DNA of 64,000 nucleotides from Streptomyces canus (GCF_041435015.1 NZ_CP107989.1:7068001-7132000); one strand, 5' to 3'. Positions 27,544 through 36,369 are shown, counted from the stretch's first letter. A program made the numbers and translations. The notes: generated by a model from the sequence alone, not told the origin.

Positions 27544-28281
27544 ATGGGCTTCTTGGACGGACTCCGGGGCGGCCGCGAGGTCGACTTCGACTCGGGCAGC
27601 GCGGCCAGCAACGCGATCGAACTGACCAAGCGGCACAACCGGGTCTCGCTCACCAAGCAGGGCGCGGCGACCGGGAACCTCCGCGTCAACCTGACCTGGC
27701 GGATGCGGACCTCCGACATCGGGGGCTCACAGCGGGAGTCGCTGCTGCGGCACCCCTTCAAGGCGCTCAGGCCGCCGGAGGTCCTCGGGCACAGCCAGAG
27801 CATGGTCAACGTCGACCTCGACCTGGGGTGCCTGTACGAGCTGGCCGACGGCACCAAGGGCGTCGTCCAGCCGCTCGGCGGGCTACTGGGGGACGTGAAC
27901 GCGCCGCCGTACGTGAAGCTCAGTGGGGACGACCGGTTCGGGTCGGCGTCCGGCGAGACGATGTACGTCAACCTCGATCACCGGGACCAGATCAAGCGGC
28001 TGCTGGTCTTCGTGTACATCTACGACCAGACGCCGGCGTTCGACCGTACGCACGCCATCGTGACGCTGTATCCGAGCAATGGGCCGCGGATCGAGATAGG
28101 CCTCGACGAGCGGCACCCTCAGGCCCGGTCCTGCGCGGTCGTGATGATCGAGAACGTCAAGGGCGAGCTCATCGTGCGGCGCGAGGTGCAGTTCGTGTAC
28201 GGGTTCCAGGGCGAGCTGGACCGGCTGTACGGGTGGGGGCTTCAGTGGGGGCGGGGTTACAAGGCGAAGGCCGACCGGTGA
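27544..28281 (+). CDS. TerA-like member of the TerD superfamily
   Basis: Ter-domain protein of about 245 residues. The fold is recognisable from NRVSLTKQGAATGNLRVNLTW, the strand pair MVNVDLDLGCLYELADGTKG and GDDRFGSASGETMYVNLDHR, and a domain end EVQFVYGFQGELDRLYGWGL. The spacing is wider than in TerD and lacks its second acidic loop, which fits the TerA branch. The start is uncertain between ATG 27544 (MGFLDGLRGG), ATG 27532 and GTG 27526. A terminator precedes it, so it probably has its own promoter in the short gap. It is convergent with the next gene, stops 6 bp apart. Confidence 0.85.
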   Translation: MGFLDGLRGGREVDFDSGSAASNAIELTKRHNRVSLTKQGAATGNLRVNLTWRMRTSDIGGSQRESLLRHPFKALRPPEVLGHSQSMVNVDLDLGCLYELADGTKGVVQPLGGLLGDVNAPPYVKLSGDDRFGSASGETMYVNLDHRDQIKRLLVFVYIYDQTPAFDRTHAIVTLYPSNGPRIEIGLDERHPQARSCAVVMIENVKGELIVRREVQFVYGFQGELDRLYGWGLQWGRGYKAKADR

Positions 28282-28287
28282 GGGCCG

Positions 28288-29082
28288 CTACCGTCCGATG
28301 AACTGCGGCCCCTGGGGCGGCATACGGAACTCCGCCGCCGGTACCGGAGTCACCGGCTGCGGGTAGCCGTACCCCGCCGCCGCCACGGGGGCTGTCGCCG
28401 GAGTCGCCTGCTGGGGGTAGCCGTAGGCCGGCTGAGTGGGGACCGAGGCGGCCGACTGGGCCGGTTGCTCCGGGGGCAGGGGGAACGACGTGGCCTCGGG
28501 CTGGGGCGGGGTCTCCGCGGAGTCGGACTCGTCCACCACGATGCCGAAGTCCGTGGCCAGGCCCTGGAGGCCTTCCACATAGCCCTCGCCCAGGGCGCGG
28601 AACTTCCAGCCCTCGCCGCGGCGGTACAGCTCGCCGCAGATCAGGGCGGTCTCCTCGCCCGTCTCCGGCTTGATGTCGAAGTAGAGCAGCGGCTCGCCGT
28701 CGGCGACCGAGGCGTCGTACAACAGGATGCGCAGGCCCTGCACGCGGCCGAAGGTGGCGTTGTCCACCGACGCGTCGTCCACCGACGCGACCAGGAGAAT
28801 CTGGCTGACGTCGGGCTCGACACCGGTCAGATCTGTCTGGATCGTGTCGGTGGGGCCCTCGGCGACGCGCTTCTTGCCGAGGAGCCAGACCTTCCCGGAG
28901 GGGTGCCGGGGCTGGTTGTAGAAGACGAAGTCCTCGTCGGATCGCACACGACCGTCGGGACCGAGGAGGAGCGCCGAGGCATCGACGACCGGGACCCCCT
29001 GCCCGGGCGCCCAGCGCAGCACAGCGCGTACCGTGGTGGCTTCCAGCGGGACGTTCGACCCTTTCAGCATGGCGTGCGTCAT
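28288..29082 (-). CDS. TerD-like protein with proline/glutamine-rich C-terminal tail
   Basis: 264 residues. Residues 1-180 form a TerD domain ([60 protein letters not shown]). The usual second Ca2+ motif [14 protein letters not shown] is replaced by [15 protein letters not shown], so metal binding is probably reduced. Residues 190-264 are a disordered tail rich in Pro, Gln, Ala and Tyr (YGYPQQ, YGYPQP repeats). The tail may drive assembly or condensation, which is inference. It is divergent from the CitE-like gene and faces the TerA-like gene. Confidence 0.9.
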   Translation of the reverse strand: MTHAMLKGSNVPLEATTVRAVLRWAPGQGVPVVDASALLLGPDGRVRSDEDFVFYNQPRHPSGKVWLLGKKRVAEGPTDTIQTDLTGVEPDVSQILLVASVDDASVDNATFGRVQGLRILLYDASVADGEPLLYFDIKPETGEETALICGELYRRGEGWKFRALGEGYVEGLQGLATDFGIVVDESDSAETPPQPEATSFPLPPEQPAQSAASVPTQPAYGYPQQATPATAPVAAAGYGYPQPVTPVPAAEFRMPPQGPQFIGR

Positions 29083-29131
29083 GCGGTCATCCTGCCCTCT
29101 CGGTCCTGATCACGACAACGCGGGGGTGCGG

Positions 29132-29262
29132 GACACCGGTTCATGTCGTACCGGTGTCGACAAGGTCGTGTTTGTCTGCGTTACCTGAAATTCATGCCCG
29201 GTGGGAACCTCGGACATGGGTACCTACGTACTATTACCGGCCACCTGTGATCGGTTCACAGG
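29132..29262. promoter_or_regulatory. Two palindromes between the TerD-like and CitE-like genes
   Basis: A perfect 9-bp inverted repeat GACACCGGT/ACCGGTGTC with a 9-bp centre lies at 29132-29158. A second, CCTGTGA-N5-TCACAGG, lies at 29244-29262, 26 bp before the CitE-like ATG. Both are well placed to be operators for the divergent genes. No regulator gene is adjacent. Confidence 0.5.
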
Positions 29263-29288
29263 CGGCACAGCTGCCACGGGGGAGTCAT

Positions 29289-30452
29289 ATGCGTCATTTC
29301 GGGCACATCGCCCCTGAGGTGCGTCAGCGCCTCTTCCACCAGGAGCCCTGCGAGTTCACCGCGGACTCCTCGGCCCGGCTGCTCTCCGCGGCCCTGGGCG
29401 CCACGCTCTACAGTCCGGCCACGCGGCCGCGGCTCGCCGACGACATCGTCAAGCAGACCGGACGCGGCGTGGTCTCGATGGTGCTGTGCCTGGAAGACTC
29501 GATCGGTGACGACGACGTCGCAGAGGGCGAGGAGAACCTCGTCCGGCAGTTCACGGACCTCGCGGACCGGCAGGTGGACCTGCCCCTGCTCTTCATCCGG
29601 GTCCGCCACCCCGAGCAGATCCCCGATCTCGTACGACGGCTCGGTCCCGCCGTCCGGCTGCTGTCCGGATTCGTGCTCCCGAAGTTCACCGAGGAGCGCG
29701 GCATCCCCTTCCTGGAGGCCCTCTCCGGCGCCGAGGTCGCGAGCGGCCACCGGCTCTTCGCCATGCCCGTGCTGGAGTCTCCGGAGCTGCTCTACCGGGA
29801 GACGCGCGTAGAGACCCTGGAGGGCATCGCGCGCGCGGTCGACAAGTACCGCGACCGGGTTCTGGCGCTGCGCCTCGGCGTCACCGACTTCTGCTCCTCC
29901 TACGGCCTGCGCCGCGCCCCCGACATGACCGCCTGGGACGTCCAGATCGTCGCCTCCGTGATCGCCGACGTGGTGAACATGCTGGGCCGCGCCGACGGCA
30001 CCGGCTTCACCGTGACCGGGCCGGTCTGGGAGTACTTCCGGGTCCAGGAGCGCATGTTCAAGCCGCAGCTGCGCCGCAGCCCCTTCCTGGAGGGACAGGC
30101 CGAGGAACTGCGCGAGGCGCTCATCGAGCACGCCATGGACGGCCTGCTGCGCGAGATCACCCTCGACCAGGCCAACGGCCTGCTCGGCAAGACCTGCATC
30201 CACCCTTCCCACGTACTGCCGGTGCACGCACTGTCCGTGGTCAGCCACGAGGAGTTCAGTGACGCGCAGGACATCCTGCGGCCCGAGCGCGGTGGTGGCG
30301 GGGTGCTGAGGTCGCAGTACACGAACAAAATGAATGAAGTGAAGCCGCATCGCGCCTGGGCGGAGCGGACCCTGCTGCGCGCCGAGGTCTTCGGGGTGGC
30401 CAACGAGGACATCGGCTTCGTGGAGCTGCTCGCCGCCGGAATCTCCGGCTGA
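29289..30452 (+). CDS. CitE/HpcH-type aldolase-lyase of the Ter biosynthetic set
   Basis: TIM-barrel C-C lyase related to HpcH/HpaI aldolases and citrate lyase beta subunit, 387 residues. Visible motifs are ATLYSPATRPRLADDIVKQT, the metal-site glutamate region VLCLEDSIGDDD, FVLPKFTEERGIPFLEAL, and FAMPVLESPELLYRE with a further acidic ligand. The reaction is not known. In Ter gene neighbourhoods this family is predicted to help make a nucleoside-like metabolite together with PRTases and a HAD phosphatase, exactly the genes that follow. The start ATG has a GGGGGAG site. The next ATG is 25 bp downstream of its stop. Confidence 0.9.
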   Translation: MRHFGHIAPEVRQRLFHQEPCEFTADSSARLLSAALGATLYSPATRPRLADDIVKQTGRGVVSMVLCLEDSIGDDDVAEGEENLVRQFTDLADRQVDLPLLFIRVRHPEQIPDLVRRLGPAVRLLSGFVLPKFTEERGIPFLEALSGAEVASGHRLFAMPVLESPELLYRETRVETLEGIARAVDKYRDRVLALRLGVTDFCSSYGLRRAPDMTAWDVQIVASVIADVVNMLGRADGTGFTVTGPVWEYFRVQERMFKPQLRRSPFLEGQAEELREALIEHAMDGLLREITLDQANGLLGKTCIHPSHVLPVHALSVVSHEEFSDAQDILRPERGGGGVLRSQYTNKMNEVKPHRAWAERTLLRAEVFGVANEDIGFVELLAAGISG

Positions 30453-30477
30453 TCATTTCGTGGACACCAAGGGACGC

Positions 30478-32931
30478 ATGAACAAGGCAGTGAACGACCA
30501 GGTCTGGTCGGGGACGTGGGTCGCCGACCGGCTCGGCGTCGAACTCGTGGGCGACAGCCGGCTGACCGACCTGCTGGGACTGGCCCTGCGCCGCAACCCC
30601 AAGCGGGCCCATCTGCTGGTCTCCAACGTGCTGGGCAAGCACGTCCCGCAGTCGCCGTCGGTGGTCTACGGCCAGGGCTTCGCGCTGGGCCGCAGGGTTC
30701 GCGACCTGCTGGGTGACGAGGAGGCGGCCCGAGCGGTCGTCCTCGGCTACGCGGAGACGGCGACAGGTCTCGGCCACTCCGTCGCCGACGGCATCGCCCT
30801 CGCCCCCTACCTCCACTCCACCCGCCGCCCGGTCCCCGGTGTGGTCCCCGCGGGCGGCTTCGAGGAGTCCCACTCCCACGCCACGAGTCATCTGCTGTTG
30901 CCGGAGGACCCGGCCCTGCTGGCCGGGGACGGCCCATTGGTCCTCGTGGACGACGAGTTCTCGACCGGTAACACGGTCCTGAACACGATCAGGGATCTGC
31001 ACGGACGGCATCCGCGGGGCCGGTACGTGGTGGTCGCCCTGGTGGACATGCGGTCGGAGGCGGACGCGGGGCGGCTGGAGGATTTCGCGCGGGAGATAGG
31101 CGCGCGGGTCGACCTGGTGGCGGCGGCTTCGGGCACCGTACGCCTGCCCGATGGGGTGCTGGAGAAGGGGCAACAACTGGTCGCCGAGTACGAGAGTCAC
31201 CTAGGGGCGCGGGGAACTGCGCGACCAGCCCCCACCTGCCCGCACCCGGCACTCGACCGCATGGACCTCATGTGGCCCCGAGACGTCCCGGACGGAGGCC
31301 GCCACGGATTCACCCCGGCACACCGAATACGCCTGGAATCCGCCCTCCCCGCCATGGCCGCAAGGCTCGCCGAGGCGCTGCCGCAGGACGCGCACCGCGT
31401 CCACATCCTCGGCTTCGAAGAGCTCATGTACGCCCCCCTGAGACTCGCCCGAGAACTCGAACAGGTCGCTGAAGGCGCCGAGGTGACCTACTCCACCACC
31501 ACCCGCTCGCCGGTGCTCGCCGTCGACGACCCCGGATACGCCATCCGCAGCCGGATCGTCTTCCCCGCCCACGACACCCCCGCCGACGGCCCCGGCGACC
31601 GCTACGCGTACAACGTCGCCGGCGCCGGTTTCGACGCGATCGTCGCCGTGGTCGACTCCACGGCCGACACCCCCGAACTGCACGCCCCCGACGGCCTCCT
31701 GGCCCAACTCGCCGCGCACACCCGGCAGGTCGTCCTCGCCGTCGTCCCCAGCTACACCCCCGAAAGGCGCCCCATGCTCCCCGAGCCCCTCCGCGGCCCC
31801 GCCTTCTCCTCGTACGCCCCCGAGGAGGTCGGCTGGCTGCTCCAGGACCTCTCGGACGTCACCCTGGAGGCGCCGACCGAGGAGCGCGAAGAGGCCATCC
31901 AGAGCGGCGGCGCGCACTACGCGGAGTCGCTGCCGGTGGAGTACCAGCCGAGCGACCAGTACCAGGAGCTGTTCCGGACGGCTCTCCAGGAGTCCTCCGC
32001 GCGGCTCGCCCAGGCGGTCGGCGCGGTGACGGAGATCGTGCTCCAGGAGCGCTCGCCCCGCCCCGTCCTGGTCTCCCTCGCCCGCGCCGGTACCCCCGTC
32101 GGCGTGCTGATGCGCCGCTGGGCCCAGTTCCGCCACGGCCTCGAACTGCCGCACTACGCGGTCTCGATCGTCCGGGGCCGCGGCATCGACGCCAACGCCC
32201 TGCGCTGGCTGGCCGGACACCACGACCCCGCCGATGTCGTGTTCGTCGACGGCTGGACCGGCAAGGGCGCGATCACACGTGAACTGGCCGAAGCGATAGA
32301 GCAGTTCGAGGCAGAGGGCGGTCCCGTCGGCTTCGACCCGGAGATCGCCGTACTCGCCGACCCGGGCTCGTGCGTGAAGACGTACGGCACCCGCGAGGAC
32401 TTCCTCATCCCCTCCGCGTGTCTCAACTCCACGGTGTCCGGCCTGATTTCGCGTACGGTCCTGCGCGCGGACCTGGTCGGCCCGGACGACTTCCACGGCG
32501 CGAAGTTCTACCGCGAACTCGCCGGCGCGGACGTGTCGGTGGACTTCCTGGACGCCGTCGCCGCCCGCTTCCCCGAGGTCGCCGAGGCGGTCGGCGCACA
32601 GGTCAAGGAACTCCTCGCCGGCGACCGGGAGCCCACCTGGGAGGGCTGGGCGGCCGTCGAACGCATCAGTGAGGAGTACGGCATCCACGACGTCAACCTC
32701 GTCAAGCCGGGCGTCGGCGAGACCACCCGGGTGCTGCTGCGCCGGGTGCCCTGGAAGATCCTGGCGCTGGCCGGTGCGGGCGCCGACCTGGACCACGTAC
32801 GCCTGTTGGCCGAGCAGAGAGGTGTCCCGGTGGAAGAGGTCGCCGAACTCCCGTACACCTGCGTGGGGTTGATCCACCCCAAGTACACGCGGGGCGCGAC
32901 GGGCGCCGACGGCAGGGCGGTGACCCTCTGA
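30478..32931 (+). CDS. Four-domain PRTase_2-TRSP-StiP/PRTase-PELOTA fusion of the Ter system
   Basis: Fusion of two phosphoribosyltransferase-type units, 817 residues. Domain 1 (about 1-245) is a PRTase with the PRPP-binding loop LVLVDDEFSTGNT at about 154-166. Domain 2 (about 270-455) is a TRSP domain and contains the literal TRSP at 342-345. Domain 3 (about 470-690) is the StiP/PRTase-like region with a second PRPP-type loop VFVDGWTGKGAI at 588-599. Domain 4 (about 739-806) resembles the PELOTA_1 RNA-binding module (RRVPWKILALAGAGADLDHV). In many bacteria these are two separate genes. ATG 30478 was preferred to GTG 30460 because it has GGGA in front. It overlaps the HAD gene by one base. 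Confidence 0.88.
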   Translation: MNKAVNDQVWSGTWVADRLGVELVGDSRLTDLLGLALRRNPKRAHLLVSNVLGKHVPQSPSVVYGQGFALGRRVRDLLGDEEAARAVVLGYAETATGLGHSVADGIALAPYLHSTRRPVPGVVPAGGFEESHSHATSHLLLPEDPALLAGDGPLVLVDDEFSTGNTVLNTIRDLHGRHPRGRYVVVALVDMRSEADAGRLEDFAREIGARVDLVAAASGTVRLPDGVLEKGQQLVAEYESHLGARGTARPAPTCPHPALDRMDLMWPRDVPDGGRHGFTPAHRIRLESALPAMAARLAEALPQDAHRVHILGFEELMYAPLRLARELEQVAEGAEVTYSTTTRSPVLAVDDPGYAIRSRIVFPAHDTPADGPGDRYAYNVAGAGFDAIVAVVDSTADTPELHAPDGLLAQLAAHTRQVVLAVVPSYTPERRPMLPEPLRGPAFSSYAPEEVGWLLQDLSDVTLEAPTEEREEAIQSGGAHYAESLPVEYQPSDQYQELFRTALQESSARLAQAVGAVTEIVLQERSPRPVLVSLARAGTPVGVLMRRWAQFRHGLELPHYAVSIVRGRGIDANALRWLAGHHDPADVVFVDGWTGKGAITRELAEAIEQFEAEGGPVGFDPEIAVLADPGSCVKTYGTREDFLIPSACLNSTVSGLISRTVLRADLVGPDDFHGAKFYRELAGADVSVDFLDAVAARFPEVAEAVGAQVKELLAGDREPTWEGWAAVERISEEYGIHDVNLVKPGVGETTRVLLRRVPWKILALAGAGADLDHVRLLAEQRGVPVEEVAELPYTCVGLIHPKYTRGATGADGRAVTL

Positions 32932-33755
32932 TGCCGACGCAGCCTCCGGTGCTCGTGGCGAGCGACCTCGACCGTACGCTCATCTACTCCGCCGCCGCTC
33001 TGGCGCTCACCATGCCGGACGCGCGGGCGCCCCGGCTGCTCTGCGTCGAGGTGCACGAGAGCAGGCCGCTGTCGTACATGACGGAGACCGCGGCCGGGCT
33101 GCTCTCCGAGCTCGGGGACGCGGCGGTCTTCGTGCCGACGACGACCCGCACCCGCAAGCAGTACCAGCGCATCAACCTGCCGGGCCCCGCGCCCACGTAC
33201 GCGATCTGCGCGAACGGCGGCCACCTGCTGGTCGACGGCGTCACCGACCACGACTGGCACACCCGCGTCACGGCCCGCCTCGCCGACGAGTGCGCACCCC
33301 TCGAGGAGATCCGCGCGCACCTCCAGGAGACGGCCGATCCCCTGTGGGTGCGCAAGCACCGGATCGCCGAGGACCTCTTCGTCTACCTCGTCGTCGAGCG
33401 TGAACTGCTGCCCGAGGACTGGGTGAAGGAGCTCGCGGTGTGGGCCGAGAACCGCGGCTGGACGGTCTCCCTCCAGGGCCGCAAGATCTACGCCGTCCCC
33501 AAGCCGCTCACCAAGAGCGCGGCCATGCGCGAGGTGGCCCGGCGCACCGGGGCCGCCCTGACGCTGGCCGCGGGTGACTCCCTGCTGGACGCCGACCTGC
33601 TCCTCGCGGCCGACCGGGGCTGGCGGCCCGGACACGGGGAGCTTGCGGACGTGGGCTGGACGGCCCCGGCGATCACCGCCCTGCCGGAGCGGGGTGTCGC
33701 GGCGGGGGAGCGGATCCTGCGCGAGTTCCTCAGGACGGCTCGGACACCTCAGTAG
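32931..33755 (+). CDS. HAD superfamily phosphatase of the Ter biosynthetic set
   Basis: Phosphatase of 274 residues. All four HAD motifs are seen: I SDLDRT (Asp12 and Asp14), II PTTTRT, III the lysine in PLTKSAAM and IV AAGDSLLDADLL. The Cof or sucrose-phosphatase-like cap lies between II and III. Its ATG overlaps the TGA of the fusion gene, so it is translationally coupled and probably dephosphorylates the product of the PRTases (inference). The 3' end overlaps the convergent DedA gene by 26 bp. Confidence 0.93.
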   Translation: MPTQPPVLVASDLDRTLIYSAAALALTMPDARAPRLLCVEVHESRPLSYMTETAAGLLSELGDAAVFVPTTTRTRKQYQRINLPGPAPTYAICANGGHLLVDGVTDHDWHTRVTARLADECAPLEEIRAHLQETADPLWVRKHRIAEDLFVYLVVERELLPEDWVKELAVWAENRGWTVSLQGRKIYAVPKPLTKSAAMREVARRTGAALTLAAGDSLLDADLLLAADRGWRPGHGELADVGWTAPAITALPERGVAAGERILREFLRTARTPQ

Positions 33756-34362
33756 GGCTCGGCCGACCTCGCCGCAGCAGTCGTACGGCGATGAAGGCCA
33801 CGACCGCGAGCGCGGCGACCGCGAGGACGATCTTCGAGTACGCGGACATCACGTCGGTGACCTGGGTCCAGTTGGCGCCCAGGGCGTGGCCCGCGAGGAC
33901 GAACGCCGTGTTCCACAGGGCGCTGCCCAAGGTGGTCAGCGCCAGGAACACGGGCAGCGGCATGCGTTCGACGCCGGCCGGGATGGAGACGAGGCTCCGG
34001 AAGACCGGGATCATCCGGCCGAAGAACACCGCCTTGGTGCCGTGCCGCAGGAACCAGGCCTCGGTCCGCTCGATGTCCGAGACCTTGACGAGGGGCAGCC
34101 GGGCCGCGATGGCCACCGTGCGGTCCCGGCCGAGGAGCGCGCCGACGCCGTAGAGGGCGAGGGCGCCGATCACCGAGCCCGCCGTCGTCCACAGCAGCAC
34201 GGCGACCAGGCTCATCCGGCCGGTGCTCGCCGCGAAGCCCGCGAGCGGCAGGATCGCCTCGCTCGGGATGGGCGGGAAGAGGTTCTCCAGGGCGATGGCG
34301 ATCCCGGCACCGGGCGCGCCGAGCGTGTCCATGAGGCCGTTGACCCGGTCGATGGCTGACAT
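33730..34362 (-). CDS. DedA/SNARE-associated family membrane protein
   Basis: Inner-membrane protein of 210 residues. Family signatures are seen: ENLFPPIPSEAILPLAGFAA, and the second region GRMIPVFRSLVSIPAGVERM with the conserved acidic and arginine residues. DedA proteins are implicated in undecaprenyl-phosphate or phospholipid flipping (established for relatives). The last 26 bp overlap the 3' end of the convergent HAD gene, so each transcript is antisense to the other there. A second, more divergent DedA protein is at 56377-56988. Confidence 0.93.
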   Translation of the reverse strand: MSAIDRVNGLMDTLGAPGAGIAIALENLFPPIPSEAILPLAGFAASTGRMSLVAVLLWTTAGSVIGALALYGVGALLGRDRTVAIAARLPLVKVSDIERTEAWFLRHGTKAVFFGRMIPVFRSLVSIPAGVERMPLPVFLALTTLGSALWNTAFVLAGHALGANWTQVTDVMSAYSKIVLAVAALAVVAFIAVRLLRRGRPSPTEVSEPS

Positions 34363-34419
34363 GGGCCCACGCTAGGGAGGCCGACCTGAAGGCAGGCTGA
34401 AGAGGGGTGCGTACGGCGG

Positions 34420-34641
34420 TCAGCCGCAGCAGCCTCCGCCGCAGCAGCCGCCTCCGCCGCCACCCCCCTGGGGTGCCGGGGCCGACGCGGACGCCGAGCC
34501 GCCCACCGCCACCGTCGACAGCAGCTTCACCGTGTCGTCGTGGCCCGCCGGGCAGTCGGCGGGGGCGGAGGACTCGGCCATGGGACGGCTCAGTTCGAAG
34601 GTGTCGCCGCAGGTCCGGCAGCGGTACTCGTAGCGAGGCAT
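34420..34641 (-). CDS. FmdB-type zinc-ribbon protein with Gly/Cys-rich tail
   Basis: Small protein of 73 residues. The N-terminal FmdB ribbon is MPRYEYRCRTCGDTFELSRP with CxxC, followed by CPAGH in place of the second CxxC. The tail (about 47-73) is a serine/alanine spacer and then a glycine run with two Cys-Cys pairs (GGGCCGGGCCG). The family is tied loosely to regulation or metal handling and has no proven role. ATG 34641 was chosen; a GTG two codons earlier is possible. Confidence 0.85.
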   Translation of the reverse strand: MPRYEYRCRTCGDTFELSRPMAESSAPADCPAGHDDTVKLLSTVAVGGSASASAPAPQGGGGGGGCCGGGCCG

Positions 34642-34743
34642 GAACACAGGTTAACCGGCGCCCCGGCGAGGTGCCCGAATTATGATCTTTGTCCGGTTAG
34701 CATACGGGGGTTCTCTGCCGACGATCAACCGTGGGGGGACCCC

Positions 34744-36369
34744 TTGGCTGTGCGACATGACCCCGAACTGCTCGCCGCCGCCCGGTACTTCGGGCGGCGC
34801 CGCTTTCTCACGGTCACCGCGGCGGCCGCCGCTCTCGCGTTCAGCACCCAACTGCCGGCCCGGGGCGCGGCGGGCTCCACCGAACTCGACTCGGCGAGGA
34901 TGGCCAGCGATCCGTTCACCCTCGGCGTCGCCTCCGGGGACCCGCTGCCCGACTCCGTGCTGCTGTGGACCCGGCTCGCCCCCGCCCCGTTCGAGCCGGA
35001 CGGCGGGCTGCCCCAGCAGTACGTCACCGTCCAGTGGGAGATGGCCCTCGACGAGCGCTTCAGTGCTCCTGTCCGCAGCGGCGTCGACATCGCCTACGCC
35101 GAGTACCACCACACCCTGCACGTCGACGTCGCGGGCCTCGAGCCCGACCGTGTCTACTACTACCGGTTCAAGACCGGAACATGGATCAGCGAGACGGGCC
35201 GTACGCGCACGGCGCCGGCCACCACCACCGCCGCCGCGTCGCTGTCCTACGCCGCCGTCTCCTGCCAGGCCTACCACGACGGGTACTACACGGTGCACCG
35301 CCATCTCGCCCAGGACGACGTCGACGTGGTCTTCCACCTCGGCGACTACCTGTACGAGTACGCCGTGAACGCCACGGGCGGCCAGCGCGCCTACACCGAC
35401 CGCAAGCTGCCCGCCCTCTTCAACCGGGAGGCCATGACCCTGGAGGACTACCGGCTGCGCTACGCGCTCTACAAGAGCGATCCGGACCTGCGGGCGGCCC
35501 ACGCCGCGCACCCCTTCGTGGTCACCTGGGACGACCATGAGACCGAGAACAACTACGCGGGCGCCATCAGCGAGAACGACGATCCTCCGGAGGTGTTCCT
35601 GCTGCGTCGCGCCGCCGCCTACCGGGCGTACTGGGAGAACCAGCCGCTGCGCGGCGCGCAGTTGCCGAACGGTCCCGACGCGCGGCTCTACCGCCGGCTC
35701 CAGTGGGGCACCCTCGCCCAGTTCGACATCCTCGACACCCGGCAGTACCGCTCCGACCAGGTGTACGCGTCCACCAAGCACTCCGGCGGTCCGCTCCAGG
35801 ACGACCCGACGCGCACCATGACCGGGGCGGCGCAGGAGAGCTGGCTCATCGACGGCTGGCGTGACTCACAGGCCCTGTGGAACGTGATGCCGCAACAGGT
35901 CTGCTTCTCGCAGCGCAAACTCGACCTCACGTCGGAGCCCATGATGTCCATGGATGCCTGGGACGGCTACCGGGCCTCGCGCCGCAGGATCCTCGACGGC
36001 GCGAAATCGGCCGGGGTCGAGAACCTGGTGGTGATGACCGGGGACGTGCACGCCGGCTACGCCTTCGACATCAAGGACGACTTCGACGACCCGGCCTCCA
36101 GAACCCTGGGCACGGAGTTCACCGCCACGTCGGTCGCGAGCGGACGGGACGGCGCCGACCGGCCCCCCACCTGGGAGACGTATCTCAAGGCCAACCCGCA
36201 TCTCAAGTTCTACAACGGGCGCCGCGGCTATGTGAGGGTCACGCTCGACCGGCAGCAGGCGCAGGCCGACTTCAGGACCGTGTCCGCCGTGACCAAGCCG
36301 GGTGCGCCGATCACCACCGCCGCGTCCTTCGTGACGCAGGCCGGCAACCCGGGCCTCCAGCCCGTCTGA
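34744..36369 (+). CDS. phoD: Secreted alkaline phosphatase/phosphodiesterase, PhoD family
   Basis: Tat-exported phosphodiesterase, 541 residues. The twin-arginine signal is GRRRFLTVTAAAAALAFSTQ, cut near LPARGAAG. The metal-binding motifs of the PhoD domain appear in order: SYAAVSCQAYHDGYYTVHRH, FHLGDYLYEY, VTWDDHETENNYAG and VVMTGDVHAGYAF. The start is uncertain: TTG 34744 has GGGGGGA about 6 bp upstream, and GTG 34750 is possible. PhoD enzymes are usually controlled by PhoP in Streptomyces, but I found no convincing PHO box. A second PhoD-like enzyme without a signal is at 59836. Confidence 0.92.
   Translation: MAVRHDPELLAAARYFGRRRFLTVTAAAAALAFSTQLPARGAAGSTELDSARMASDPFTLGVASGDPLPDSVLLWTRLAPAPFEPDGGLPQQYVTVQWEMALDERFSAPVRSGVDIAYAEYHHTLHVDVAGLEPDRVYYYRFKTGTWISETGRTRTAPATTTAAASLSYAAVSCQAYHDGYYTVHRHLAQDDVDVVFHLGDYLYEYAVNATGGQRAYTDRKLPALFNREAMTLEDYRLRYALYKSDPDLRAAHAAHPFVVTWDDHETENNYAGAISENDDPPEVFLLRRAAAYRAYWENQPLRGAQLPNGPDARLYRRLQWGTLAQFDILDTRQYRSDQVYASTKHSGGPLQDDPTRTMTGAAQESWLIDGWRDSQALWNVMPQQVCFSQRKLDLTSEPMMSMDAWDGYRASRRRILDGAKSAGVENLVVMTGDVHAGYAFDIKDDFDDPASRTLGTEFTATSVASGRDGADRPPTWETYLKANPHLKFYNGRRGYVRVTLDRQQAQADFRTVSAVTKPGAPITTAASFVTQAGNPGLQPV

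Noticed and set aside
29246..29261. CRP-type binding site (TGTGA...TCACA) before the CitE-like gene
   Set aside because: The centre is 5 bp, not the 6 bp of the CRP consensus, so I report only a palindrome.
34642..34743. PHO box upstream of the secreted PhoD gene
   Set aside because: No convincing pair of GTTCACC-like 11-bp direct repeats could be found.
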